From Paludisphaera borealis (GTDB taxonomy: Bacteria; Planctomycetota; Planctomycetia; Isosphaerales; Isosphaeraceae), in assembly GCF_001956985.1 (NCBI RefSeq), contig NZ_CP019082.1:3472001-3536000 (forward strand): 64,000 nt of DNA, in the 5' to 3' direction. Below, one piece after another: positions 32,613 through 42,532 of the stretch. Numbering within the stretch: the stretch's first letter is position 1; each line of letters opens with the position of its first letter. Both the position numbers and the translations under genes were made by a program. The notes under the pieces are model-generated. The model was not told the DNA's origin. It searched no databases and saw only the letters and a list, made by a program, of their open reading frames with translations.

Positions 32613-35426
32613 ATGATCGCGCGATTGTGGTGGAAGGAAGCCCGGCAGGTCTGGCCGGTGTGGGCGCTCCTCGCCGCGGCGGGGCTGGGGTTGCAGGCGC
32701 TCGTCGGGTGGTACTGGGGCGATGCGGCGGGGCCGGGCGGGTACGTCCATATCGCGCTCGTCCTCACGATGATGTACCTCTTCTTGATTGCCGCGGCGGT
32801 CTTCGCGGGCGAGCGGGAGAACCGGACGCTGGGGCTGCTCGACGCAATCCCGGCCGAGCGCTGGCGGGTCTGGACGGCCAAGGCGTCGTTCGCTCTCGCG
32901 ACTACGGCGGCGCTGGGGCTCTTGCTCTGGCTTGGGGCTCGCATCTTTGGTGTGTCATCCTCGGAGTGGTTGACGGGAGGCGGCGTGACGCTCGTCTGGG
33001 GCCTGGCCGCCCTGGGATGGGGGCTGCTCTGGTCGGCGCTGCTGGGCAACGCGCTGTTCGCCGCGGTGCTGGCGATGACCAGCCTGAGCGTCAGCCTCCT
33101 GGGACTGGTGAACCTGAACCTCGGGCCGACCACGCTCGAATCCACGCCGGCGCTGCTGATCCTGGCCTTGCTCACGACCGCGGCCTCGGCTCTAGCTTTC
33201 CAACTGGGCGGGCCGCCGCGCTGGGCGCCCCGACGGCGGGTCCGACCGGTCCGGCTCGCGGCGGTCGCGGCGACGCCGGAGATGGTCGACGTCGAGCCGC
33301 GCCGGCTCTCCCGGTTCTGGCCGTACGCCGTGACGAGGCTCGTCTGGGAGACGCTCCGCGAGGCGCGGTCGGCGCTCTGGGTCCTCGTCGCCGTCGGCGT
33401 GGTCGCGCCGCTGGGTATCGTGATGAGCAGCACCCGCAACGAAGTGACGGCCTGGGTCTGGCTCAGCATGAGCGTGACGGCGATCGTGACCGGCGTGAGC
33501 GCCTTCAACGGCGAGAATCGGGGCCGGACGAACCGGTTCCTGCTCCAGCACGGCGCGAGGCCGGGAGTGGTCTGGACCGTCAAGGTGCTGATCTGGTGGT
33601 CGGTCGCGGCCCTGACCTGGTGGATCGCCAGCTTCCCCCTCGCACGGCCGGCCGCATCGCCCCATGAGCCTTGGCTGACTTACGATAGTTTGGTCCTCTG
33701 GGCGGCCAGCGGGCTGACGATCGGATTCGCGGCGTCCGTCCTCTGCGGGATGGTATTCCGGCGCGGGATCACGGCCGGGCTGATCGCGCTCATCGTGTGC
33801 ATCCTTCTCTACATGCCGATCGGGGCCCTCGTCGCCGCCGGGGCCTTCTATCCCTGGCATCTGGTCTATATCCCGATCCCGCTGCTGGCCGTGAGCTGGG
33901 CCTGGAGCGGCGACTGGCTTCTCGATCGGCCGGGCGTGGCGAAGTGGGCAAGGCTCGGGCTGTACTCGGCCGTCGTGGCGACCGGGCTCACGTCGGCGTA
34001 CATCGCGAATCGCGTCTGGGCAGTGCCGACGCTCCCGCCGGCGCAGGCGGAGCGGACCTTCCAGTTCGCGCGGATCGCCGCGCCGGTCCACGACGACGAT
34101 AACGCGGCCCCGCTCTATCGCGAGGCCGCCCGGCTGTTCGGCATGTCGCCTGCGCCGACCACGATCTCCGGATCGAGACCTTGGGGCGACTTCCAGGGCC
34201 TTCTTTTCGGCGATTGGGACGCGAGCGATCCCAAGCTGGCCGAATGGCTGGGCCGGATCGAGCCCGCGCTGGCGATGCTGCGGAAAGGGGCGCGGATGCC
34301 GGCGTGCCAGTACGACGACCTCCGCAAGGTGACGCTGTTCACCCTGGTGAGCGAGCCGCCGACGTACACGTTCCTGGACCCGCCGGTCCTCTCCGCCCGC
34401 GTGCGGCTCGCCCGGGGCGACCTGAAGGGCGCCTGGACCGAGATCGAGACGCTGCAGCGCATGGCCCGGCAGTATTCGCACTCGTCCTCGCCGTGGTCGT
34501 ACCTCGCGATCGAGCCCGCAGCGATCGGCCTGGCGATGCAATGGGCGGCCGACCCGCGCCAGACGACCGAAACCCTCGAAGCAGCCCGCACGGCCTGGAA
34601 GAACCTCCCCGAGATTGCCAGCAAGGCCGATCGGGCCCGCATCGCCGCGCTAATCTTTCAGAACACGTTGGCGACGCCGCGCGCCGATCTCGCTGACAAT
34701 CTCTTCTTCCAGGGGGCCGAAGGCCGAAAGAAAGCCGACCCGTTCACCCGACTGCAATACGACATCCAGACGACCCCGTGGGAGATCGAGCGGGCCCGGA
34801 AGGTCTTCGACCTGCTGGCGGCCGCTTCGATTCAGGAGTTGGGCAGAAACCCTAACTCCACTCCGGCCGCGTCCCGCTTCTCGCCGCCCTATCAATGGCC
34901 GGCGCTGAACATCGAGGACGGCGGTAAGCCCAGTACGATCCTCCCCGAGGAGCTGTACTTTCTGGCCATATCCACCCGCCTGACCAATCAGGCTCAGTGG
35001 AACTGGTCCGACACGTCACGGGACCACAACAACGACGTCGCCCGCCGCGCGCTGGACCTGGTCTTCCGCCTTCGGCTCTGGCAAACCCGGCACGACGGCG
35101 CGCTGCCCCGCGCGCTCAACGAATTGCCCACGCCCGAGGGCGAGCCCGACGGGTGGCCGCTGGACCCTTACGCCAACAAGCCCTTCGGCTACCTTCCGTC
35201 GCAGGGACAACAGTTGCTCCCGCTCGGCTCGTACGGGCCGATCACCAACCTCGATCGCGACCGCGAGGGGAAGCGGCTGCGGCCGACGGACGGCTGCATG
35301 CTGCTCTACAGCGTCGGCCCGGACGTCGTCGATGATCGGGCCACGAAGGACCTCGATTGGTACAGCAAGGGCGACATCATCTTCCCGCTGAAGGACGGCG
35401 TCAAACCGCCCTCCGAAGCCAAGTAG
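32613..35426 (+). CDS. ABC permease with large C-terminal soluble domain
   Basis: The 937-residue protein starts with WWKEARQVWPVWALLAAAGLG, typical of ABC-2 permeases, and has about twelve hydrophobic segments in its first 490 residues (for example VHIALVLTMMYLFLIAAAVF and LIALIVCILLYMPIGALVAA). Residues about 490-937 form a soluble region beginning QAERTFQFARIAAPVHDDDN. It includes VDDRATKDLDWYSKGDIIFP near the end and looks like the peptide-hydrolase-like or pilin-like tails of planctomycete ABC permeases, of unknown role. AAGGAGG at 32601-32607 supports ATG 32613. It ends the operon; a REP-like palindrome follows. Confidence 0.8.
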   Translation: MIARLWWKEARQVWPVWALLAAAGLGLQALVGWYWGDAAGPGGYVHIALVLTMMYLFLIAAAVFAGERENRTLGLLDAIPAERWRVWTAKASFALATTAALGLLLWLGARIFGVSSSEWLTGGGVTLVWGLAALGWGLLWSALLGNALFAAVLAMTSLSVSLLGLVNLNLGPTTLESTPALLILALLTTAASALAFQLGGPPRWAPRRRVRPVRLAAVAATPEMVDVEPRRLSRFWPYAVTRLVWETLREARSALWVLVAVGVVAPLGIVMSSTRNEVTAWVWLSMSVTAIVTGVSAFNGENRGRTNRFLLQHGARPGVVWTVKVLIWWSVAALTWWIASFPLARPAASPHEPWLTYDSLVLWAASGLTIGFAASVLCGMVFRRGITAGLIALIVCILLYMPIGALVAAGAFYPWHLVYIPIPLLAVSWAWSGDWLLDRPGVAKWARLGLYSAVVATGLTSAYIANRVWAVPTLPPAQAERTFQFARIAAPVHDDDNAAPLYREAARLFGMSPAPTTISGSRPWGDFQGLLFGDWDASDPKLAEWLGRIEPALAMLRKGARMPACQYDDLRKVTLFTLVSEPPTYTFLDPPVLSARVRLARGDLKGAWTEIETLQRMARQYSHSSSPWSYLAIEPAAIGLAMQWAADPRQTTETLEAARTAWKNLPEIASKADRARIAALIFQNTLATPRADLADNLFFQGAEGRKKADPFTRLQYDIQTTPWEIERARKVFDLLAAASIQELGRNPNSTPAASRFSPPYQWPALNIEDGGKPSTILPEELYFLAISTRLTNQAQWNWSDTSRDHNNDVARRALDLVFRLRLWQTRHDGALPRALNELPTPEGEPDGWPLDPYANKPFGYLPSQGQQLLPLGSYGPITNLDRDREGKRLRPTDGCMLLYSVGPDVVDDRATKDLDWYSKGDIIFPLKDGVKPPSEAK

Positions 35427-35446
35427 GCAGTCGGCCGAGTCCGAGT

Positions 35447-35522
35447 ACAAGCCCGAAGCGCAAACGAGTGCATTTCCGGTCGGACGTTCCGATCCATGCA
35501 CTCGCTGGCGCTTCGGGCTTGT
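35447..35522. repeat. REP-like inverted repeat, family A, second copy
   Basis: Arms at 35447-35472 and 35497-35522 (26 bp, two mismatches, 24-nt loop) share the core ACAAGCCCGAAGCGC with the element at 3011-3086. It lies between convergent genes, as does the first copy. Confidence 0.75.
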
Positions 35523-35572
35523 CTCTTCGCCCTCGCGGCGACACACGGCCAATTCACTTGGAGGCTTGCCGT

Positions 35573-37495
35573 TCAGGACAGAATCAACGGCGACCGCTTG
35601 TCGGCGGCTTCGTCCATGAAGCCCTGGATGCGGCCGACGAGTTCCTCGGCGTCGGGGGTGACGCCTTCGAGGATCAGGGCGTTCGACCAGAGCTGAAGGC
35701 CGCACTGCTTGATGAACGCGTCGTGGTCGGTGTTGGCGGTCAGGTTGCAGAGGCGGCGGATCAAGGGGGACGCCGGGTTGACTTCGAGGATGCGCGACAT
35801 CTCGGGGACGTCCTTGTTGGCCATCTTGAGAATGCGCTGCATCTGCATGGTGAAGCCGCCGTCGGAGTTGACCAGGCAGCACGGGCTGTCGGTCAACCGG
35901 TGCGACTCGCGGACCTCGCGGACGCGGTCGCCGATCGCCTGGCGGAACAATTCGAGCACCCGGGCGAAGCCGGCCTCGGCCTTCTTCTCGTCGGCTTCCT
36001 TCGGCTTGTCGGACTCGGCGTCGGCCGCGGCCTCGGGCAGTTCGAGGTCGTCCGAATCGATCGACGTCAGAAGCTTGCCGGCGTGCGTCCCGAGCGCGTT
36101 CATCACGAACTCGTCGATGGGCTCGATCAGGTAGAGGACTTCGAGGTTCCGCTTGCGGAAGATCTCAAGGTTCGGATTCTTCTTGATCGCGGCCAGGTCG
36201 GGGCCACCGAGGAAGTAGATCCGCTTCTGGCCCTCCGGCGCCCGGGCGAGGTAGTCGTCGAGCGAGACGTTGAGCGTCGCGTCGGTGTTGTGCGACGAGG
36301 CGAACCGGATCAGCTTCGACAGCCGCTCGCGGTTGATCGGATCGACGATCGCGCCTTCCTTGATCAAGACGCCGAACTGGTCGACGAACGTCTGGAAGAC
36401 CTCGGGCTGGTCCTTGGCGAGCTGGTCGAGGCGATCGAAGACCGACTTCAACAGCGACGCCCGGATGCGGCGGATCACCGAGTTGTCTTGCAGCGTCTCG
36501 CGCGAGACGTTCAGCGGCAGGTCTTCAGAATCCACCAAACCGAACAGGAACCGCAGGTAGTCGGGCAGCAGCTCGCGGCAGTCGTTCTGCACCAGAACCC
36601 GCTTGGCGCACAGACTGACGCCGTGCTCGAGCCGGGGGAAGCCGAAGCGTTCCAGGTTCGTCGGCGGGCAGAACAGGACCGCGTGGAACTGGATCGGCGA
36701 ATCGACCGAGACGTGCAGATGCCAGAGCGGCTTTTCGTCGCCGTGGTGGCTGAGGTGCTGGTAGAACCGCTGGTACTGCTCGTCGGTCACCTGCCGCTTG
36801 GGCTCGACCCAGATCGGCTTCTGGTCGTTGATCACCTCGTCGCCCGGCCCCAGCTTGATCGGGTGCGGGACGAAGCTGGAGTACCGCTTGACGATCTCCT
36901 TGATGCGTTCGGGCGTGGCGAAATCCTTGGCGTCGTCCTTCAGGTGAAGCACGATTTCAGCGCCTCGGGGCAGGGGGCCCTCGACGGGCTCGACCGTGAA
37001 CCGGCCGGTCCCTTCCGACTCCCACTCCCAGCCTTTTTCTTCGCGATAGCTGCGGGTGCGGACCTCGACCTTGTCGGCGATCATGAAGGCCGAGTAGAAG
37101 CCGACGCCGAACTGGCCGATCAGCGACAGGTCGGCCTTGTCCTTCGACTCGCTCGACAGGTTCTTGAGGAACTCGCCCGAGCCGCTGTGGGCGATCGTCC
37201 CCAGATTCGTCACCAGCTCGTCGCGCGTCATGCCGACGCCGCTGTCGCGGATCACGAGCTGGTTCTCGGCCGCGCGCGGCTCGATCACGATTTCGAGCGG
37301 ACCGGCCTCGCGCTGAGATTCGTCGGTCAGCGCGACGAACCGCATCTTGTCGAGCGCGTCGGAGGCGTTCGAGATCAGCTCGCGGAGCGCGATGTCGCGG
37401 CTCTGATACAGCGAGTGCGAGAGCAAGTGCAGGAGCTGCTTGATCTCCGCCTGAAACGCGAATTCCTGCCGTTCTTGCGTGTGTTCGGCTGTCAT
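35573..37495 (-). CDS. htpG: Molecular chaperone HtpG (Hsp90)
   Basis: The 640-residue ATP-dependent chaperone has the GHKL ATPase motifs (ELISNASDALDKMRF, DSGVGMT, GTIAHSGSGEFL, IGQFGVGFYSAFMIAD), a middle domain (LCAKRVLVQNDCRELLPDYLRF, DLPLNVSRETLQ) and the C-terminal dimerisation domain (LVNSDGGFTMQMQRI). ATG at 37495 gives MTAEHTQERQEFAFQAE, the standard start. It is downstream of the RND pump gene on the same strand but separated by about 210 bp. Confidence 0.96.
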   Translation of the reverse strand: MTAEHTQERQEFAFQAEIKQLLHLLSHSLYQSRDIALRELISNASDALDKMRFVALTDESQREAGPLEIVIEPRAAENQLVIRDSGVGMTRDELVTNLGTIAHSGSGEFLKNLSSESKDKADLSLIGQFGVGFYSAFMIADKVEVRTRSYREEKGWEWESEGTGRFTVEPVEGPLPRGAEIVLHLKDDAKDFATPERIKEIVKRYSSFVPHPIKLGPGDEVINDQKPIWVEPKRQVTDEQYQRFYQHLSHHGDEKPLWHLHVSVDSPIQFHAVLFCPPTNLERFGFPRLEHGVSLCAKRVLVQNDCRELLPDYLRFLFGLVDSEDLPLNVSRETLQDNSVIRRIRASLLKSVFDRLDQLAKDQPEVFQTFVDQFGVLIKEGAIVDPINRERLSKLIRFASSHNTDATLNVSLDDYLARAPEGQKRIYFLGGPDLAAIKKNPNLEIFRKRNLEVLYLIEPIDEFVMNALGTHAGKLLTSIDSDDLELPEAAADAESDKPKEADEKKAEAGFARVLELFRQAIGDRVREVRESHRLTDSPCCLVNSDGGFTMQMQRILKMANKDVPEMSRILEVNPASPLIRRLCNLTANTDHDAFIKQCGLQLWSNALILEGVTPDAEELVGRIQGFMDEAADKRSPLILS

Positions 37496-37704
37496 ATCGG
37501 CAATACCCCGAGACGTGACGTCGCCGGCGGACGTGCCGACGACGTTGGAAGGATTCACGCCAGGGCCAGGGATGCAACCGACATACCAGACCAACGCCCG
37601 ACCACAACTCGCCACCCATTCTTGACTTACGAACCACCCCCGAGGCCGCCGGCTCGTTCCGGCATGCCATCGGAGGCGATCGGCTGACAAAATGGCACGC
37701 CGAC

Positions 37705-40700
37705 TCACGCGGCGGCGCCCGGCGTCCCGGCTTCGGCGCGGGCGTCGCGGATCACGAGCGAGTAGAGCGACGGCACGACGAACAGGGTCGTCACCAGCCC
37801 GGCGATGATGCCGCCGATGACCGACCGTCCCAGCGGCCCGTTGGCCTCGCTCCCCCGGCCCAGGGCCAGGGCCATCGGGATCAGCGCGAAGAGGGCGGCC
37901 AGAGCGGTCATCACGACCGGGCGGACGCGGATCGACGCCGCCTTGCGAATCGCCTGGTCGGGCGTCAGCCCCTCCTGCGTCCGCAGGTTCTGAGCGAAGT
38001 CGACCAGCAGCACCGTGTTCGAGACCACGATGCCGACCATGAAGATCACGCCCAACAGCGACTGGACGTTGATCGCCGAGTTCGTCAGGTAGAGCATGAC
38101 CACCACCCCGATCAGGCCCAGAGGCACGGCGAAGAGGATCACCAAGGGGGTCATGTACGACTTGAACAGGGCGGCCATCAGGAAGTAGATGAGCATCGTC
38201 GCCAGCACCAGCCCGAAGCCCAAGCTGCGGAACGTCTCCTGCATCCGCGAGTATTCGCCGCTCAGCTCGATCATCGCCCCCTTGACGAGTTGACGGTCGG
38301 CACCCTGGTCGGCGGGGTCGTACGGCAGCCACGAGTCGCCGCCCTGGGAGACGCCGAACTCGTTGAGGACCTGCGTGACGTCGCCGGCCACGTGGCCGAG
38401 GTCGCGGCCGTAAACGCCCATCGTCAGATCGATGGTCGACTGGAGGTTGTTGTGGGTGATCTCCGTCGGCACGAAGCCCCGGCGAAGCGTCGCGATGTTC
38501 CTCAGCGGGATCGGCTGGTCTTGCTTCGGGCTCGTGATCGGGACGTCGAGCAGCGTCTCCACCGAGTCGATGTCCTCCTCGAAGTACTGGACCCCGACGA
38601 AGTACTGGTTCTTGCTGACCGGATCGATCCAGAAGTTCTTCTTGTGGAACTGGATGCTGGAGTTCATGGCCGCGACGACGTCCTTCATCACCTCGGCCAG
38701 GTTCAGGCCCAGGTCGGCGGCCTTGGCGCGGTCGACGTCGATGATGTACCGCGGATAGTCGAGCCGCTGGATGATCCGGGCGTCGACCACGCCGGGGACG
38801 CTGGTCACCTTGCGCTGGATCGCCTCGGCGATCGTTCGGCTCTGGGCCGTGTCCTTGCCGGTGATCCGCACGTTAATCGGCGACGATTTGCCTTCGTTCA
38901 TCGCGGAACGGATCATGCCGCCGGCGTCGAAGGCGAACTCCAGGTCGGAGAACGACGGGTCGGCGGCGAACCCCTCGCGAAGCGTGTGGACGTACTCTTG
39001 CGCCGAGTGATGCCGGTGCTCGGCGAGCTGGACCTTGACGACGGCGTCCATCGGCCCGGCGTTGGGAGTGTAGGCGGCGGACAGGTCGGCGACCACGCCC
39101 AGCTCGGAGATGATCAGTTGCACGTCGTCGCCGATCTTCTCGCGGACAAACTTCTCGACCTCGGCGATCCGCGTCTCGGTCTTCTCGATCCGCGTGCCGC
39201 TGGCGGCTCGGGCGTAGATTTCAAAGGCCCCGGCGTCGACCTCCGGGAAGAACTCGCGGCGAAGCTGGCTCCCCAGGATCATCACCGTCGCCACCAGGGT
39301 CGCCAGCGAGCCGAACACGACCAGCGACCGGCGGCTCATGGCGCGGTCGAGCTGGCGGGTGTACCACCGGACTCCGGCCTCGATCATCGCCTCGCAACGA
39401 CCGAAAACGGCCGCAATCAGGCTCCTCCGGGCGGCGGGGCGACTTTCGGAATCCTCCGATGCTTCCCCGCCGTCGTGAGCGGACGTGTGCGCGTGAGGCC
39501 GCAGCCAGCGAGCGGAGCGGGACGGAACGAAGGTCTGCGAGAGCAGGAAGGCCGCGATCATCGCGAACGCCACCGAGGCGGCCATCGGCCGATAGAGGAA
39601 CTCGCCCAGTCCGGGCATCAGGGCCAACGGAGCGAGCACCAGGAGCGTGCAAAGGCTAGCCACGAGGGCCGGCAAGGCGACCTCGCTCGCCCCCAGGTAG
39701 GCCGCCTCCTCGGGCGACGCACCGAGCCCCAGATGGCGGTGCGTGTTTTCCAGGCAGATGATCGCGCTGTCGACCAGCGGGCCGATCGCCAGCGCCAGCC
39801 CGGCCAGCGTCATCACGTTGATCGTGTTGCCCGTGGCGTTCAGACCGATGATCGCCGCGAGGATCGCGACCGGAATCGTCAGGAACGCGATCACCGTCAT
39901 CCGCCACTCGCCCAGGAAAACCAGGATCACCAGCGAGCAGAGGACCGCCCCGAGCACCCCTTCTTCCGCAAGGCTCTCGATCGACTGACGGACGTAGACC
40001 GACTGGTCCATCACCAGCTTCAGATCGATCCCGCCGCGGCTCAGGCGGGCTTTCATCGTTTCGAGCGACGCCCGCAGATTGTCGACCACGCTCAGCGTGC
40101 TGGCCCCGGCCTGCCGGAACACCGGCACGTACACCTGGCGCTTGCCGTTGACCCGCACGACGTTCGTCTGGATGAAATTGGAGTCCTTGGGAGTCGCCAC
40201 GTCGCCCAGGTAGGCGGCGTTGCCGCTCTCGTTGCGGAGTGGGATCTGCGACATGTTGCCCACCACGTCGAACATCGAGTTCGAGTCGATGGCGTAGTCG
40301 GTGTCGCCGAACTTGGCGCTGCCGGTCGGCAGGAAGACGTTGTACTCGTCGACCGCCCGCATCACGTCCTGAGGAGAAAGATGGCGGGCCTGAAGCTTGA
40401 CCCGGTCGAGATACAACATGACCGCGCGAACCTTGCCGCCGTACACCAGCGGAGCGATCGCTCCAGGCTGCGACATGACCTGAGGCCGGACCTCGTACCG
40501 CCCCGTGTCGAACAGGGCCGCCTCGCCCTGGGTTTCGCTGTCCAGGGCCAGCAGGCAGACGGGCGTGGTGCTCGTCGGATCGTACGGCAGGACGACCGGC
40601 GGCAGCGTGCCCGGCGGCATCGTCGGATACTCCCAGCCCGCCAGCGAGTTGGTCTCGGTGAGGGCGCCGCTGGGGTTGACGTTGCTGCGGAAGTAATTGC

Positions 40701-40977
40701 GGACGACGCTGACGCCGACGATCGAACGCGACTCCAGCCTTCGCCCTCCCGTCGCCTGCACGACCCCGCGTTCGAGCCGCGCGGTGATGTTCTTCTCGAT
40801 GCTCGCGGCCGGCATGCCCCCATAGAAGACCAGGGTCTGAACCGCCGGGCTCTTGAAGACCGGAAGGATGTCGATGGGGATCATGTAGGCGGATAGCGCG
40901 CCCATGACGACGACCGCCAGCGACATGACCGTCACGGCGATCGGGTTCTTGAGAGCGGCCCGGATCAAACCATTCAT
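37705..40977 (-). CDS. RND-family efflux pump, inner-membrane component
   Basis: The 1090-residue proton-driven exporter has the 12-TM, two-porter-loop architecture of AcrB/CusA relatives. It begins IRAALKNPIAVTVMSLAVVV, and the TM4 region reads LALAIGPLVDSAIICLENTHR. In AcrB two adjacent Asp of TM4 relay protons; here the second is Ser. The TM10 region (FMVGIVVSNTVLLVDFAQN) lacks the AcrB Lys. Porter sequences such as QLRREFFPEVDAGAFEIYARA fit multidrug or metal exporters; substrate is not predictable. The adaptor gene lies directly upstream and the TolC-like gene is divergent. Confidence 0.92.
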   Translation of the reverse strand: MNGLIRAALKNPIAVTVMSLAVVVMGALSAYMIPIDILPVFKSPAVQTLVFYGGMPAASIEKNITARLERGVVQATGGRRLESRSIVGVSVVRNYFRSNVNPSGALTETNSLAGWEYPTMPPGTLPPVVLPYDPTSTTPVCLLALDSETQGEAALFDTGRYEVRPQVMSQPGAIAPLVYGGKVRAVMLYLDRVKLQARHLSPQDVMRAVDEYNVFLPTGSAKFGDTDYAIDSNSMFDVVGNMSQIPLRNESGNAAYLGDVATPKDSNFIQTNVVRVNGKRQVYVPVFRQAGASTLSVVDNLRASLETMKARLSRGGIDLKLVMDQSVYVRQSIESLAEEGVLGAVLCSLVILVFLGEWRMTVIAFLTIPVAILAAIIGLNATGNTINVMTLAGLALAIGPLVDSAIICLENTHRHLGLGASPEEAAYLGASEVALPALVASLCTLLVLAPLALMPGLGEFLYRPMAASVAFAMIAAFLLSQTFVPSRSARWLRPHAHTSAHDGGEASEDSESRPAARRSLIAAVFGRCEAMIEAGVRWYTRQLDRAMSRRSLVVFGSLATLVATVMILGSQLRREFFPEVDAGAFEIYARAASGTRIEKTETRIAEVEKFVREKIGDDVQLIISELGVVADLSAAYTPNAGPMDAVVKVQLAEHRHHSAQEYVHTLREGFAADPSFSDLEFAFDAGGMIRSAMNEGKSSPINVRITGKDTAQSRTIAEAIQRKVTSVPGVVDARIIQRLDYPRYIIDVDRAKAADLGLNLAEVMKDVVAAMNSSIQFHKKNFWIDPVSKNQYFVGVQYFEEDIDSVETLLDVPITSPKQDQPIPLRNIATLRRGFVPTEITHNNLQSTIDLTMGVYGRDLGHVAGDVTQVLNEFGVSQGGDSWLPYDPADQGADRQLVKGAMIELSGEYSRMQETFRSLGFGLVLATMLIYFLMAALFKSYMTPLVILFAVPLGLIGVVVMLYLTNSAINVQSLLGVIFMVGIVVSNTVLLVDFAQNLRTQEGLTPDQAIRKAASIRVRPVVMTALAALFALIPMALALGRGSEANGPLGRSVIGGIIAGLVTTLFVVPSLYSLVIRDARAEAGTPGAAA

Positions 40978-41119
40978 GTGCGAAGCATCTCCGGAAAGCG
41001 AAAGTGATCGTCGGCGCGGCGATGACTCCTTGAACTCCGCGATTCGCCGCGGCCGTCAAGGATGTACCGAACAGAGGAGCGGACGGAACGGGATGAAGGT
41101 CGACCGCCATCCCGGCGGG

Positions 41120-42532
41120 TCATCCGGCGTTGTCCGTCACGACGGCCGCGCCGGGCTCCAATACAGTCTTGGAACGGAGAACGACCTCGTCCTTCAATCC
41201 GATCCCGGAAACCACTTCGACCCGTTTCCCGTCATCGGCGCCGAGCTGGACGGTCAGCCGGTCGACCTTGCCGTCGCGGACGATCTGGATCAATCCTTGC
41301 CCCTTGCCGGGGCGGTCGAGGACGCAGGCGGCCGGAACCGTGAGCCGCTCCGAGGGGGGCTCGAGCGCGATGCTCGCGCGGCCGTACATCCCTTCGCGAA
41401 GCAGGCCGTCGGGGTTGGGCAGGTCGACCTCGACGCGCATCGTCCGCGTCGTGTGGTCCTCCGACTCGCCGACCCGGGAGATGGTCCCCCGGAACGGCCG
41501 CCCTTCCAGGCCGTCGATGTTGACGACCACCGGGTCGCCGGCCGTGGCCAGGACCACGTCGCGATCCGGAACCCGGACGACCACGCGCATCAGGTTGGTC
41601 CGGCTCACCGTGAGCAAGGGAAGGGCCGCGCTGCCGGACGCATCACGGATGAACGACCCGGCGTGGTAGTTGCGCCTCGTGACCACGCCGTCGAAGGGGG
41701 CGACGATCTTCGCATACCCCAGGTCGACCTTGGCCTTGGCGAGTCGCGATTCCGCCACCGCGACGGCGGATTCGGCGGCGGCCACGTCGGCCCGCGCCCC
41801 CTCGATGTTGGCGGCGGCTTCCACGACCTTGGATTTGGCGGTCAGGATCGCCAGCCGGCCGGTCTTCTCGGCGGCGACGGCCGCCTCCATGTCGCGGCGC
41901 TGCTCGTCGACCAGCCTGATATCCACGGCCTTTTGATCGCTCAGGTCTTTCACCCGCGCGTACTGACTCTCGGCGAGCCTGCGGTTGGCGACGAACCGAT
42001 CGATGTCGCCCACCGCCTGCGCGACGGCCGCTCGCGTGGTCTCATGGGCGGCTTCCATCGCCTTGACCTTGGCCTCCGCCTGGCGCGCCTGGCTCTTGGC
42101 CTGCTCCAGAAGCGCCTCGGCCTCGGCCGCCGCGCTCGTCTCTCTCGGCACGTCGATCTCGGCCAGAATCTCCCCCTTCTTGATGCGAGAGCCGATGTCG
42201 ACGTTCTGGATCTTCAGGTAACCCGACACCATCGCGAACAGGTCGACCGTCTCGAACGAGTGGACCGAGCCCGGCTGGACCGTCGTCCGCTCGATCCCCC
42301 CCTTCCGAGGATGGACGACCTCGACGCGCGGGCGCTGGTCGCTCGACGCCGACGCCGACGCCGGCTTCGATGCGGCGCTTCCCGAAAACGACGCCCCCAC
42401 GCCCGCGATCTGCCTACCTCCCACCACCGCCGCCAGGCCCCCCAGCCCAGCGGCGATCCACCATCGCCGGCTCCGTCGCGGACGCCCCACGCGTGCCGGG
42501 GCGGAGGCGATTGTTTCACTTGGGTTCGACAC
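41120..42532 (-). CDS. RND efflux periplasmic adaptor (HlyD/MFP family)
   Basis: The 470-residue membrane-fusion protein has an N-terminal membrane segment (WWIAAGLGGLAAVVGG), a biotinyl-lipoyl-like half motif (VSGYLKIQNVDIGSRIKKGEILAEIDVP), a long coiled-coil hairpin (about residues 125-265, with AEALLEQAKSQARQAEAKV), the second lipoyl half (KIVAPFDGVVTRRNYHAGSF) and a beta-barrel domain. It bridges the pump to the outer-membrane channel. The start is GTG at 42532. It precedes the pump gene by about 140 bp on the same strand. Confidence 0.92.
   Translation of the reverse strand: MSNPSETIASAPARVGRPRRSRRWWIAAGLGGLAAVVGGRQIAGVGASFSGSAASKPASASASSDQRPRVEVVHPRKGGIERTTVQPGSVHSFETVDLFAMVSGYLKIQNVDIGSRIKKGEILAEIDVPRETSAAAEAEALLEQAKSQARQAEAKVKAMEAAHETTRAAVAQAVGDIDRFVANRRLAESQYARVKDLSDQKAVDIRLVDEQRRDMEAAVAAEKTGRLAILTAKSKVVEAAANIEGARADVAAAESAVAVAESRLAKAKVDLGYAKIVAPFDGVVTRRNYHAGSFIRDASGSAALPLLTVSRTNLMRVVVRVPDRDVVLATAGDPVVVNIDGLEGRPFRGTISRVGESEDHTTRTMRVEVDLPNPDGLLREGMYGRASIALEPPSERLTVPAACVLDRPGKGQGLIQIVRDGKVDRLTVQLGADDGKRVEVVSGIGLKDEVVLRSKTVLEPGAAVVTDNAG

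Noticed and set aside
37496-38332. N-terminal extension of the htpG frame overlapping the RND pump gene
   Set aside because: The extension is Arg/Pro-rich and out of frame with the pump; HtpG has its normal N-terminus at 37495.
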